Positions 43,829 to 51,838 of a DNA stretch of 64,000 bases are shown one piece after another. The notes beneath the pieces are model-generated. The model had not been told where the DNA came from and did no database searches. It saw nothing but the letters and a program-made list of their open reading frames with translations. This DNA comes from Holtiella tumoricola (GTDB taxonomy: Bacteria > Bacillota > Clostridia > Lachnospirales > Cellulosilyticaceae). The DNA lies in assembly GCF_027857615.1 (NCBI RefSeq), contig NZ_JAQIFT010000068.1, forward strand, positions 124,001-188,000, written 5' to 3'. Position 1 is the stretch's first letter. Each line of letters starts with the position of its first letter. Position numbers and translations under genes: made by a program.

Positions 43829-44360
43829 GTGCTTTATCCCTTTCATTATTTTTATAAGATACAATACCAACAAGCCAATGTGCTTCTTCTATATAGGTTA
43901 CCCCCAGTTCACTTCCCACATTTAATCCTGCCTTTTGCTTAGGCGTTTTTAATACAATACTTCCATCATCTATTGCCCCACTTACTCCACTCCAATCAAA
44001 CCTTTCCTCTGTTGAACACTTGGTAGCACCTTCTAACTCAATTCCTTCTACTGTATGTTCACTTTGTGCAAATGGAATCCATACAAAACTATAGGTATAG
44101 TCATTCATTGTCTCTGTCCTTTGACTTAAGTATGCTGTCAATGTTGCTTGTGTAATCTCTTTCCCTTTATTTCTCTCATTCCATACATACTGTATCATCT
44201 CTTGGCCATATTTAATGGCTTCTTGTTGCCTCGTTTCACGTATTTGTATCTTTTTTGTACATATGAAAGTCCCCATTAAGATTTCTATCACAATCATCCC
44301 TATCATAAAACTGACAAGTACTTCTACAAAACTAAAGCCCTCGTTCCCCTTTTTCTTCAA
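43800..44360 (-). CDS. PilV/GspI-like minor pilin, cassette B
   Basis: The 186-residue prepilin starts with TTG and has leader MKKKGNEG, then FSFVEVLVSFMIGMIVIEIL with Glu at +5. The globular part includes YGQEMIQYVWNERNKG, recalling PilV. AAGGAGG lies upstream at a slightly long distance from the TTG. It lies directly after the pilO-like gene of cassette B. Confidence 0.82.
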   Translation of the reverse strand: MKKKGNEGFSFVEVLVSFMIGMIVIEILMGTFICTKKIQIRETRQQEAIKYGQEMIQYVWNERNKGKEITQATLTAYLSQRTETMNDYTYSFVWIPFAQSEHTVEGIELEGATKCSTEERFDWSGVSGAIDDGSIVLKTPKQKAGLNVGSELGVTYIEEAHWLVGIVSYKNNERDKAHEEYFIAYQ

Positions 44361-44363
44361 TTG

Positions 44364-44936
44364 CTATACTTCCTCCTTACACCTTGTTACCACTTCTAGC
44401 ATTATCTGTATGTCCACTTGACCATTTTCTCCTGTACGCCATTCAAGTTTAGAAATCCTCGTACCTCCCCAAGACCTTATCACATCATAGATCATGTGTT
44501 TTGCTGTTGCACTACTGGTTGTATAGGTAAGATTATAGGTTGAATAATAAAAAGGTATCATTTGATCTGTTTTATTAAAGCTAACTTGCAAATTAGAAAT
44601 AGGGTACGGTTCTATCTTATTTTTCAACTGTTCTAACCCACCATAATCGCCTTCATAATAAGGAAAGAGTTGTTCAAATGCCTTTATTTGCTCTTCTAGA
44701 TTATCTTTCTGTTCCTGCCACTGGACTTGACCTGCTTGATAGGCTTCTAAGCCTTGCTTTTCCATCAGCAATTGACCTTTTGTATCAGTAAGTTGTTTTC
44801 TTTCTCTTAAATAACTAGGAAAAGTAAAACTTCCATAGATACTCATCATAACTACTAATAAAATGAGTAATACTTGTAAAGTAGATAGTCTTCTCATTTC
44901 ATCTTTTATTCCTTTAAATAGCTGAATCATCTTCAT
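44364..44936 (-). CDS. PilO-like protein, cassette B
   Basis: The 190-residue protein has one N-terminal membrane helix (residues 20-38), a coiled-coil stretch (about 45-90) and an alpha/beta C-terminal domain, the layout of PilO. The call rests on topology and on its position after the pilN-like gene, whose end it overlaps by 23 nt. It differs greatly in sequence from the PilO-like protein at 53374. Confidence 0.7.
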   Translation of the reverse strand: MKMIQLFKGIKDEMRRLSTLQVLLILLVVMMSIYGSFTFPSYLRERKQLTDTKGQLLMEKQGLEAYQAGQVQWQEQKDNLEEQIKAFEQLFPYYEGDYGGLEQLKNKIEPYPISNLQVSFNKTDQMIPFYYSTYNLTYTTSSATAKHMIYDVIRSWGGTRISKLEWRTGENGQVDIQIMLEVVTRCKEEV

Positions 44937-45462
44937 TTTCTCCCTCTAATGATAATCTTAATGAGAAACACCATATTTTATCTTTAGGCTCAATTTGTAA
45001 TACAATTTGATTTTCTCCATACTTTTGCTTGAGTAACTTTTCATATTCAATAAGTACTTTAAGCTCTGAATGGTTACCTATCACATGCCAAACCTTGGTT
45101 TCACTCTCAAATGCGATTTCCACTATATTTGAAAAACTAAGTGGAGGCATTAATAAATCACCTAGAATACCTTTAAATATTTCTTTCTCACGTTGCATGT
45201 AACTATACTGTTCATCTAATACGTTGACTTGTTTTGCTATTTGTTCCGTTTCAAACTGCAACTTGTCTCTTTCTTCCATCAATCTAAAAACTTCTGCTTT
45301 TTGAATACGCTCAATATCTTGTTCTAAAGCTAGAATTTCAAGAGGCATTAAACATGTTGCACTAATGCCTATAAATCCCATTAAAGTACAACATGCCAGA
45401 CTATATCCTAGCCATTGCTTATACCTTTGATTCTTTTGATATACTGGAGGAATTAGATTCAT
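44914..45462 (-). CDS. PilN-like protein, cassette B
   Basis: The 182-residue protein begins MNLIPPVYQKNQRYKQW, a form of the NLLP-type motif by which PilN binds PilM. A membrane helix (about 18-42), a coiled coil and a ferredoxin-like C-terminal domain follow. GAGGAGG precedes the ATG. It overlaps the pilM-like gene by 4 nt. Confidence 0.8.
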   Translation of the reverse strand: MNLIPPVYQKNQRYKQWLGYSLACCTLMGFIGISATCLMPLEILALEQDIERIQKAEVFRLMEERDKLQFETEQIAKQVNVLDEQYSYMQREKEIFKGILGDLLMPPLSFSNIVEIAFESETKVWHVIGNHSELKVLIEYEKLLKQKYGENQIVLQIEPKDKIWCFSLRLSLEGENEDDSAI

Positions 45463-46349
45463 CTCTTACACCTCCTCATTTGATGCATATACTGGAACAA
45501 ACTGATTATACCGCTATAATTTGTTTCATTACTTGGATCCATTTCAAGACTTACAATCTCTATTTCTAGATATTCTTTTAGCTCTTGTTCCAATGCTTCA
45601 TTTGTCCCTACTAACCCCAATAAATAAAGTTGCTCTACCTGTAATTGGTTATGATTCACGCCATAGAAATTCACTAACTTATTGAGTTCAAAGCCTAACT
45701 CTTGGTCAGGATGTTTAGGTATAACTTGTACAAATGTACAGACATTGTCTTGATAAAAACCTACATACCAACTCAGCTTCTTTTCTAAAACCATCATATA
45801 ATGGTTAGGATGTCCTTTTAATAGTGTATAGGTTGGTAAAGTATCCATAATTGTTGTGACACACTTAGGTGTACAATGTAAATGCTCTAGTAACTGATAA
45901 GGCGCCAATACCTTCTCCTTTTTACATGCCATAATACAATATGGTACACTTTCTTTTGGTTCTAATCTTTTATCTTTCTTCTTATTTCTTATTAATTGGA
46001 TTCCTGTAAAAGTATAAGTACTCCTGTCTTCGTGTGCCCATCCTTCTACTTGTGTTGGTAAATACGTTTCCATATGTTTTTCCATAAAAATAGGCATTTG
46101 TATTTCTCTCCTCCATACTTCTCTAGGATGAATACATATGCCTGTCTCATTAGGTCTCGCTTTTGTCTGTTTCATAAATGCTCTTAGCTTGCTCTCTAAG
46201 AATGTTCCGTCATCATTCTGTCTCTCTTCTTTAGTATCTAGTAAGTGTATGCATGTACTCGCAAGAATTTTAATGTGCTTCTTGTGCCACTTGGCATATA
46301 GAATGAGAATTTGATCCTCCTCAATTTCTAGTCCTAAATACTTAAACAC
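45459..46349 (-). CDS. PilM-like actin-fold protein, cassette B
   Basis: A 296-residue protein starting at GTG (46349), 6 nt after AAGGGAG; an ATG at 46367 has no ribosome site. It begins MFKYLGLEIEEDQILIL, like the actin-type first strand of PilM, and has the VCTFVQVIP region typical of the second half. The phosphate-loop residues are poorly kept compared with the PilM at 54651, so it may have lost ATP binding. It is followed by pilN-like and pilO-like genes. Confidence 0.7.
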   Translation of the reverse strand: MFKYLGLEIEEDQILILYAKWHKKHIKILASTCIHLLDTKEERQNDDGTFLESKLRAFMKQTKARPNETGICIHPREVWRREIQMPIFMEKHMETYLPTQVEGWAHEDRSTYTFTGIQLIRNKKKDKRLEPKESVPYCIMACKKEKVLAPYQLLEHLHCTPKCVTTIMDTLPTYTLLKGHPNHYMMVLEKKLSWYVGFYQDNVCTFVQVIPKHPDQELGFELNKLVNFYGVNHNQLQVEQLYLLGLVGTNEALEQELKEYLEIEIVSLEMDPSNETNYSGIISLFQYMHQMRRCKR

Positions 46350-46450
46350 TTTATTCTCCCTTCTCATACGTTCTTATTCAATGTTCTCTTTTATATCCTT
46401 CTTCAACGCTCTAATTATTCCTTATACTTTCACTTGATTATTAAGTATAC

Positions 46451-46999
46451 TTACTTATAAACCAAACTAAGAAGTATCTCCTCCGTCAAAGAAGTCCCTA
46501 CCTTTCCAACTAAAGTACAGGTTATAAAAAGCCATTGTTCCCGCTGTACAATAGTTATATTCTGAATATTCTCTGTTAGAGTTTGCCCACCATACGTCAT
46601 TTTAAACAGCTGTTTATTATTTTTTTGATATTTTAGCCATTTTATTTCATGCCGCTCTAATTTTTCCTCAAAAATCATAGACTTTAAGACTTTCTCTTCA
46701 TCAATTATATAGTTTCTTTCTGTAGAAAAAATTATCCTATCCTCTTGATCATATACTGTTAACTTCTTAGCTTGATCAAACTGCTCTTCTACAAAAAGTC
46801 TAATACGATTCATCTCACGTCTTAAGTTATTTTCCTCTTGAATCTTCTGATTCATCATTATGCCTCTACCCGTTAAATCTAAAATACAACAAAAAAAGAG
46901 GCTACTGACTGCAAGTGCCAGTATAACCTCTATTAATGTCATTCCCTTGTTGCCTCGTATTCCTTGGCTCTTCTTTACATCCATAATCCTAAATACCAT
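46451..46999 (-). CDS. PilW/GspJ-like minor pilin, cassette B
   Basis: The 182-residue prepilin has a long basic leader ending GIRGNKG, then MTLIEVILALAVSSLFF with Glu at +5. The globular part, with NNLRREMNRIRLFVEEQF, is like GspJ/PilW. It overlaps pilD by 25 nt and probably belongs to the pilD transcript. About 100 nt separate it from the pilM-like gene. Confidence 0.82.
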   Translation of the reverse strand: MVFRIMDVKKSQGIRGNKGMTLIEVILALAVSSLFFCCILDLTGRGIMMNQKIQEENNLRREMNRIRLFVEEQFDQAKKLTVYDQEDRIIFSTERNYIIDEEKVLKSMIFEEKLERHEIKWLKYQKNNKQLFKMTYGGQTLTENIQNITIVQREQWLFITCTLVGKVGTSLTEEILLSLVYK

Positions 47000-47754
47000 T
47001 CGATCAACTGCTCTCCATAAAATAAACTAACCAGTGCACCAATACTTAAAAAGGGCCCAAAGGGAAATTCTAGACTTTCCTTATGCTTCATATAAAGTAT
47101 CATTCCATAAATAGATCCTACTATAGAACCAATCAGCAAGGTTAAAAAGACTAAGGAGGGTGATGTGAATAAACCGATCATTCCTAGATACCTTACATCC
47201 CCATAACCCATACCTTCCTTTTTCATAGCCCATATAGCTATGTAGAAAACTAGAGCTACAATACCATATCCCAATGCACCACCTGCCAAACTCTTAATAA
47301 AAATAGAGGCATCATGATGCAGGAAGCTTAATGCACCTTTCCCAAGTATTGCCATAATACTACCACAAATAATCACCCCCGTTGGCAAAATCATATGACG
47401 CCAGTCAATCAAAGTTAGAACAATGACCACCGATATAAAAATACAAGCTAACACAGCTTCAATGGTAAAGCCAAAATGATAAAAACTATAAACCCAACCC
47501 ACCCCATTGAGCAATTCAATACAAGCATATAGAGGACTAATCTTTTCTCCACAATAACGACACTTACCTTTAAGGCATAAGTAACTTAATACTGGCACTA
47601 AATCTAATGCACCTAATCGATACTGGCAATGCTGGCAATGGGATGGTGGATAGTTAATACTTTCGCCTAATGGTATACGGTAGATACAAACGTTTAGAAA
47701 ACTACCAATGATTAATCCAAAACAAAAAACGAATATCCAATATACAACTTCCAC
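46975..47754 (-). CDS. pilD: Prepilin peptidase / N-methyltransferase
   Basis: The 259-residue membrane enzyme cuts prepilin leaders and methylates the new N-terminus. The N-terminal domain has zinc cysteines CQHC (40, 43) and CRYC (65, 68). The two catalytic aspartates are Asp117 (LTLIDWRHMILP) and Asp186 (GYGDV). It starts with GTG, after GAGGAGGAG. It is the only prepilin peptidase gene in the window and must serve both pilin sets unless another lies elsewhere. Confidence 0.95.
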   Translation of the reverse strand: MEVVYWIFVFCFGLIIGSFLNVCIYRIPLGESINYPPSHCQHCQYRLGALDLVPVLSYLCLKGKCRYCGEKISPLYACIELLNGVGWVYSFYHFGFTIEAVLACIFISVVIVLTLIDWRHMILPTGVIICGSIMAILGKGALSFLHHDASIFIKSLAGGALGYGIVALVFYIAIWAMKKEGMGYGDVRYLGMIGLFTSPSLVFLTLLIGSIVGSIYGMILYMKHKESLEFPFGPFLSIGALVSLFYGEQLIEWYLGLWM

Positions 47755-47787
47755 AAGCTCTCCTCCTCATCTAATCTCTTCTATACA

Positions 47788-47830
47788 AAAGGGCTTCAAA
47801 ACGCATCTCCCATACGCCTTGAAGCCCTCT
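47788..47830 (-). terminator. Terminator between pilA and pilD
   Basis: GGGCTTCAA/TTGAAGCCC arms, with extra inner pairing, lie about 80 nt past the pilA stop codon. Only four U follow. It probably gives a short abundant pilA mRNA with some read-through to pilD. Confidence 0.7.
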
Positions 47831-47907
47831 ATTCACTTTAGCTATTTGTAATACTCAAATTGCATCCAAACTTCCATCTATGTAATATCATTCTTTGAGT
47901 TTTTTCA

Positions 47908-48372
47908 CTATTGTGGTGTATAAATCCCAACCGTTTTGCCTGATGTAGTAGGTGGTACATAACTTGATCCAGATGCTGGTTTCTCATCATAAACTACAGA
48001 ATCTAATTTTCCACTAGTAATCACTACGGTAATCTTTGCACCATTCTCATATCCTTCTCCAGCTATTTTGGAAAGCTCCGCTGCAAACTCAGTATTGGTA
48101 CTAGCATTATCTGAAAATGTTGCTTTCTTAGTTGCTACTATTCCTGTATATGTCCCATCTGATTTCCCATCCCATTTAGGCTCAAATAATACTGCCTCTA
48201 TACCTCTTCCTAATCCTGATGCCACTGCATTTTTATTGGATTCGTGTGCCTTATCTACAAATCCTAATAATGCTGGTACCATCATTGCAGCAAGTACTCC
48301 AATGATTGCTATAACAACAATCATTTCAACTAAGGTAAAACCCTTTTTGTTCTTCTTCAAACTTTTCTTCAT
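47908..48372 (-). CDS. pilA: Major type IV pilin
   Basis: The 154-residue prepilin has leader MKKSLKKNKKG, then FTLVEMIVVIAIIGVLAAMMVPALLGFVDKA, the standard pilin spine with Glu at +5, here at residues 12-42. It has a small C-terminal domain without cysteines. The frame reaches back to 48408, but AGGGGGAG precedes the ATG at 48372. It has its own strong promoter, a hairpin in its leader and a terminator, as expected for the most highly made subunit. Confidence 0.93.
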   Translation of the reverse strand: MKKSLKKNKKGFTLVEMIVVIAIIGVLAAMMVPALLGFVDKAHESNKNAVASGLGRGIEAVLFEPKWDGKSDGTYTGIVATKKATFSDNASTNTEFAAELSKIAGEGYENGAKITVVITSGKLDSVVYDEKPASGSSYVPPTTSGKTVGIYTPQ

Positions 48373-48399
48373 TTGAATCTCCCCCTTTAATTTGATGTT

Positions 48400-48418
48400 A
48401 TAAAACAAAATGTTTTAT
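48400..48418 (-). repeat. Leader hairpin of pilA mRNA
   Basis: ATAAAAC/GTTTTAT with a 5-nt loop lies close to the expected 5' end of the pilA transcript, where such hairpins often protect mRNA. Confidence 0.45.
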
Positions 48419-48426
48419 TTATACTT

Positions 48427-48455
48427 ATCATACAACTTTTGGTTGAATATTTCAA
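48427..48455 (-). promoter_or_regulatory. Sigma-A promoter of pilA
   Basis: On the minus strand TTGAAA (48455-48450) and TATGAT (48432-48427) are exactly 17 bp apart, about 55 bp before the pilA start codon. It lies in the gap behind pilT. Confidence 0.75.
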
Positions 48456-48475
48456 CTATTTTTTTAATTTTGTTT

Positions 48476-49537
48476 TTACAAATATCTTTTTAAATCCTCA
48501 AGATTAATACAGCTATTTATTGCCTCTTGTAATGCAATAATACCTTGCTTAACTAATAGTGCCAAATGAGCATCTAGTGTTTGCATTCCTAGCTTAGCAT
48601 TAGTCTGAATAGCAGAGTTAATCTGATGTACCTTCTCATCTCGAATCATATTACGTATGGCATCATTGACTACCATGATTTCCATTGCCAAAGCACGTCC
48701 TTTAGCGTCTGCACGCAATACTAAGTTCTGTGTAATAACACCTTCTAGTACATTGGATAACTGAATACGTATCTGGCGTTGCTGCTCTGGTGGAAATACA
48801 TCGATCATACGATCTACTGTACTAGCTGCCCCTTTCGTATGAAGGGTAGAAAAAACTAAATGTCCCGTCTCTGCTGCTGTAATAGCCGCCTGAATCGTTT
48901 CAAGATCACGCATCTCTCCTACTAAAATAACATCGGGATCTTCACGCATAGCAGAACGAAGTGCTCTTGAGAAACTACTTGTATCATCTCCCACTTCTCT
49001 TTGATTAATAATACAATTTCCATGTTTATAAAGATACTCAATAGGGTCTTCTATTGTAATCACATGTGCACGCCTTGTTTTATTGACAAAATCAATCATA
49101 GAAGCAAGTGTTGTAGACTTACCACTTCCAGTTGGACCTGTTACTAAAACAAGCCCTCTAGGTTTAGCTGCTAATTCTTTTAGAACAAGTGGCAACCCTA
49201 GTTCATCCATAGTCGGTATACGATTGACAAGTAGCCTTATAGCTAAGCAGTAACTATTCCTTTGTTTAAACGCATTTACACGAAACCGTCCAATGCCCTC
49301 TAAAATAAAAGAAAAATCTACATCTCCTTCCTTTTCTAAAGTCTTTGCTCGCTCCTCATTTACAATAGAGTACACTAAACTTTTAGCTATCTCTTGATTT
49401 ACTTTAGGGTAATCACCTAATGTCAATACACTTCCATTAACGCGAATCATAGGTGGTACACCTACTGTTAAATGTAAGTCTGAAGCCCCTTTCATTGCAG
49501 CCTCTCTCAATATATCTTCAACTGTATAACTTAGCAT
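48476..49537 (-). CDS. pilT: Type IV pilus retraction ATPase PilT
   Basis: The 353-residue hexameric ATPase retracts pili and drives twitching. Walker A GPTGSGKST, the aspartate box ITIEDPIEYL, Walker B VILVGEMRDLETI, the His box HLVFSTLHT and the PilT-specific AIRNMIRDEK are all present. The frame reaches 49555, but AGGGGGAAG precedes the ATG at 49537. It begins 11 nt after pilB ends. Confidence 0.95.
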   Translation of the reverse strand: MLSYTVEDILREAAMKGASDLHLTVGVPPMIRVNGSVLTLGDYPKVNQEIAKSLVYSIVNEERAKTLEKEGDVDFSFILEGIGRFRVNAFKQRNSYCLAIRLLVNRIPTMDELGLPLVLKELAAKPRGLVLVTGPTGSGKSTTLASMIDFVNKTRRAHVITIEDPIEYLYKHGNCIINQREVGDDTSSFSRALRSAMREDPDVILVGEMRDLETIQAAITAAETGHLVFSTLHTKGAASTVDRMIDVFPPEQQRQIRIQLSNVLEGVITQNLVLRADAKGRALAMEIMVVNDAIRNMIRDEKVHQINSAIQTNAKLGMQTLDAHLALLVKQGIIALQEAINSCINLEDLKRYL

Positions 49538-49547
49538 TGTCTTCCCC

Positions 49548-51239
49548 CTAATCAATACTATATGTAATCTTCACATACTCTTCTGGTGTCGTAATCCCTT
49601 CTAAAACTAACTGTCTCATATTATCTTGAAGAAGCATTGTATCATGTGCTTGTGCATATTCACGTATCTCTTCTGCTTTAGCCCCTCTATTAATCATTTG
49701 TTTAATCTCTGAGTTTACAACAATAATCTCATGCACTGCTGTCCTTCCTTTATAACCGGTAAAATTACAATACTGACATCCTTCACCCCGATAAAAGGTA
49801 ACAGGTTCTCCTAGCTTCAGAAGATCCATTTCCTCCTGTGTACTTTCATGTGGCTTCTTGCAATATGGGCATACTTTTCTCGCTAGACGCTGTGCAATAA
49901 CCCCTACTAATGCTGAGGATACCATATAAGGTTCAATTCCCATATCTACGAGACGTACAATAGTACTTGCAGCATCATTGGTATGCAGTGTACTAAACAC
50001 TAAATGCCCAGTAATTGCTGCACGAATCGCAATGGATGCTGTTTCAGCATCACGTATTTCTCCTAGCATAATCACATCTGGATCTTGGCGCAAAATGGAT
50101 CTTAATCCACTTGCAAAGGTTAAACCTGCCTTGTTATTAATCTGTACTTGATTAATTCCTTCAAGCTTCTTTTCCACTGGATCTTCAAGGGTAATAATAT
50201 TATCTGTAGTTTTATTACGCTCACTTAATACGGCATATAAAGTTGTAGACTTACCACTTCCCGTTGGCCCTGTTACCAGAATAATTCCATTAGGACTTTT
50301 AACAATTTTATCAAACAAACTTTTATTATGCGCTGTAAGACCAAGTTCTTTAACTGTTGCAACTGCATTATCTTGAGTATTTAAAATTCTTATAACTACT
50401 TTTTCACCATAGGTTGTGGGCAATACTGAAACACGCACATCTATTTGATAGCCATTATGTATTAATTCAAAACGTCCATCTTGTGGAGCCCTTTTCTCAG
50501 CAATGTTCATATTGGACATAATTTTAAGCCTTGTCACAATCGCATCATGAGCTGCACGATTGATCTTCATCTGTTCTTGCAACTCCCCATCTATACGCAT
50601 ACGTACTCTAGTCATTTCACTCCCTGCTTCTATATGTATATCACTTGCCCCTAGCTTAACCCCTTGCTCGACTATAGAATTAACCATTTTAACAACTGGC
50701 GCATTTTCAATAACCCCATTACTATCTACAGCAGCACCTACATTAATAATTTCTCTCGTATTAAACTCCTGTTGCAACTGCTTAGCTGCTACAAAGGCTT
50801 GTCTCCCGCTATAGCAACGTTCTATAACATTATTAATGTCTTCCTTTGTACAAATAACCGCATTGATTTCTAATCGTGTCGCTAAACGTATTTCTTCTAT
50901 GGCATAGAGATTGAGAGGATCATTCATACCTATTGTTAATATATTTCCATTTTTTCCAATAGGTATAGCAAGATATTTTCTTGCTATTTTCTCATCCAGT
51001 ATATTCACGACCTCATTTTGAATGGGATAACTCTTTAAACTAATGAAAGGTACTCTTAGACGCTTAGAAAGAGATTGTGTTAATTGTTCTTCTGTAATAT
51101 AGTTAAGATTTACTAAAAGGTCACCTATACGCTTATCTGGATAAGTCGTCTTCTGTATACGCAAGACATTTTGCAACTGTTCTTCTGTAATCAAACCTTC
51201 TTCTACAAGAATATCTCCTATTTTTAAGTTTTTTCTCAT
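49548..51239 (-). CDS. pilB: Type IV pilus assembly ATPase PilB
   Basis: The 563-residue extension ATPase has an N-terminal GspE-type domain (residues 1-150). Walker A GPTGSGKST, the Asp box ITLEDPVE and Walker B VIMLGEIRDAETA follow. The zinc-binding CPYC..CQYC lies near 455-485. It powers pilus growth through PilC. AAGGAG lies before the ATG. It is the only assembly ATPase gene in the window although two alignment cassettes exist. Confidence 0.95.
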   Translation of the reverse strand: MRKNLKIGDILVEEGLITEEQLQNVLRIQKTTYPDKRIGDLLVNLNYITEEQLTQSLSKRLRVPFISLKSYPIQNEVVNILDEKIARKYLAIPIGKNGNILTIGMNDPLNLYAIEEIRLATRLEINAVICTKEDINNVIERCYSGRQAFVAAKQLQQEFNTREIINVGAAVDSNGVIENAPVVKMVNSIVEQGVKLGASDIHIEAGSEMTRVRMRIDGELQEQMKINRAAHDAIVTRLKIMSNMNIAEKRAPQDGRFELIHNGYQIDVRVSVLPTTYGEKVVIRILNTQDNAVATVKELGLTAHNKSLFDKIVKSPNGIILVTGPTGSGKSTTLYAVLSERNKTTDNIITLEDPVEKKLEGINQVQINNKAGLTFASGLRSILRQDPDVIMLGEIRDAETASIAIRAAITGHLVFSTLHTNDAASTIVRLVDMGIEPYMVSSALVGVIAQRLARKVCPYCKKPHESTQEEMDLLKLGEPVTFYRGEGCQYCNFTGYKGRTAVHEIIVVNSEIKQMINRGAKAEEIREYAQAHDTMLLQDNMRQLVLEGITTPEEYVKITYSID

Positions 51240-51259
51240 TTTTTCTCCTTATACTTACC

Positions 51260-51820
51260 CTATGGCATAATATAATTAATTATATTTCCTTCTGTTCCAT
51301 CAATTCTATCCCCTGTCCTAATTGCAGTATTAATATTTTCAAGCTTAATTTTATTAGGTCCAAGGACATGTATTTTTTCACCCTCTTTTTTCATTACTAC
51401 TTCTACGCTTATCGTATTCACATCTACTTTTCTGTATTTTGTTTCGAGGGTCATTCTTCCCATATAATTCTTGTTAAAAATGACTTCTGCACTTCCTACT
51501 GCAGACTGATAATACTTAAGTTCCTCCCCTTCTACTATTAAAGTTAGTGCATCTTTATTTGTCGTCGCATCTCCTAATGTTGATTCTAACTTAGGAATCC
51601 GTATATCACCTATCAAGATTACATTCGCATACTTGACCTTATTCTCTATGTATTGAAATATATTGTTTGCAATCATTTTAGCATTTGCAGATTGCTCTGT
51701 TTTCGCTAGTATTTGGCTACTACTGTGGATTGTCCCAAAAACAGGCCCTATTATAATCCCTATAATCACTATCACAATAAGTACTTCTATTAATGTCATG
51801 CCTTTTCTATTTATTATTAT
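51260..51820 (-). CDS. PilW/GspJ-like minor pilin, cassette A, apparent AUA start
   Basis: The first ATG (51799) would begin exactly at the mature pilin sequence MTLIEVLIVIVIIG and lose the leader. The frame upstream reads ATA ATA ATA AAT AGA AAA GGC, giving leader IIINRKG, which fits PilD cutting. GGAGG (51827-51831) lies 6 nt before the first ATA (51820) but 27 nt before the ATG. No ATG, GTG, TTG or CTG is in frame back to the previous stop. The mature part (about 180 residues) has Glu at +5 and a GspJ-like globular domain. Confidence 0.75.
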   Translation of the reverse strand: MIINRKGMTLIEVLIVIVIIGIIIGPVFGTIHSSSQILAKTEQSANAKMIANNIFQYIENKVKYANVILIGDIRIPKLESTLGDATTNKDALTLIVEGEELKYYQSAVGSAEVIFNKNYMGRMTLETKYRKVDVNTISVEVVMKKEGEKIHVLGPNKIKLENINTAIRTGDRIDGTEGNIINYIMP

Positions 51821-51831
51821 TCTCTCCCTCC
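51818..51831 (-). promoter_or_regulatory. Ribosome binding site pointing to an AUA start
   Basis: GGAGG at 51831-51827 (minus strand) is followed after 6 nt by ATA at 51820-51818. This spacing is ideal for that codon and too long for the downstream ATG. Confidence 0.6.
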
Positions 51832-51838
51832 AGACTAT

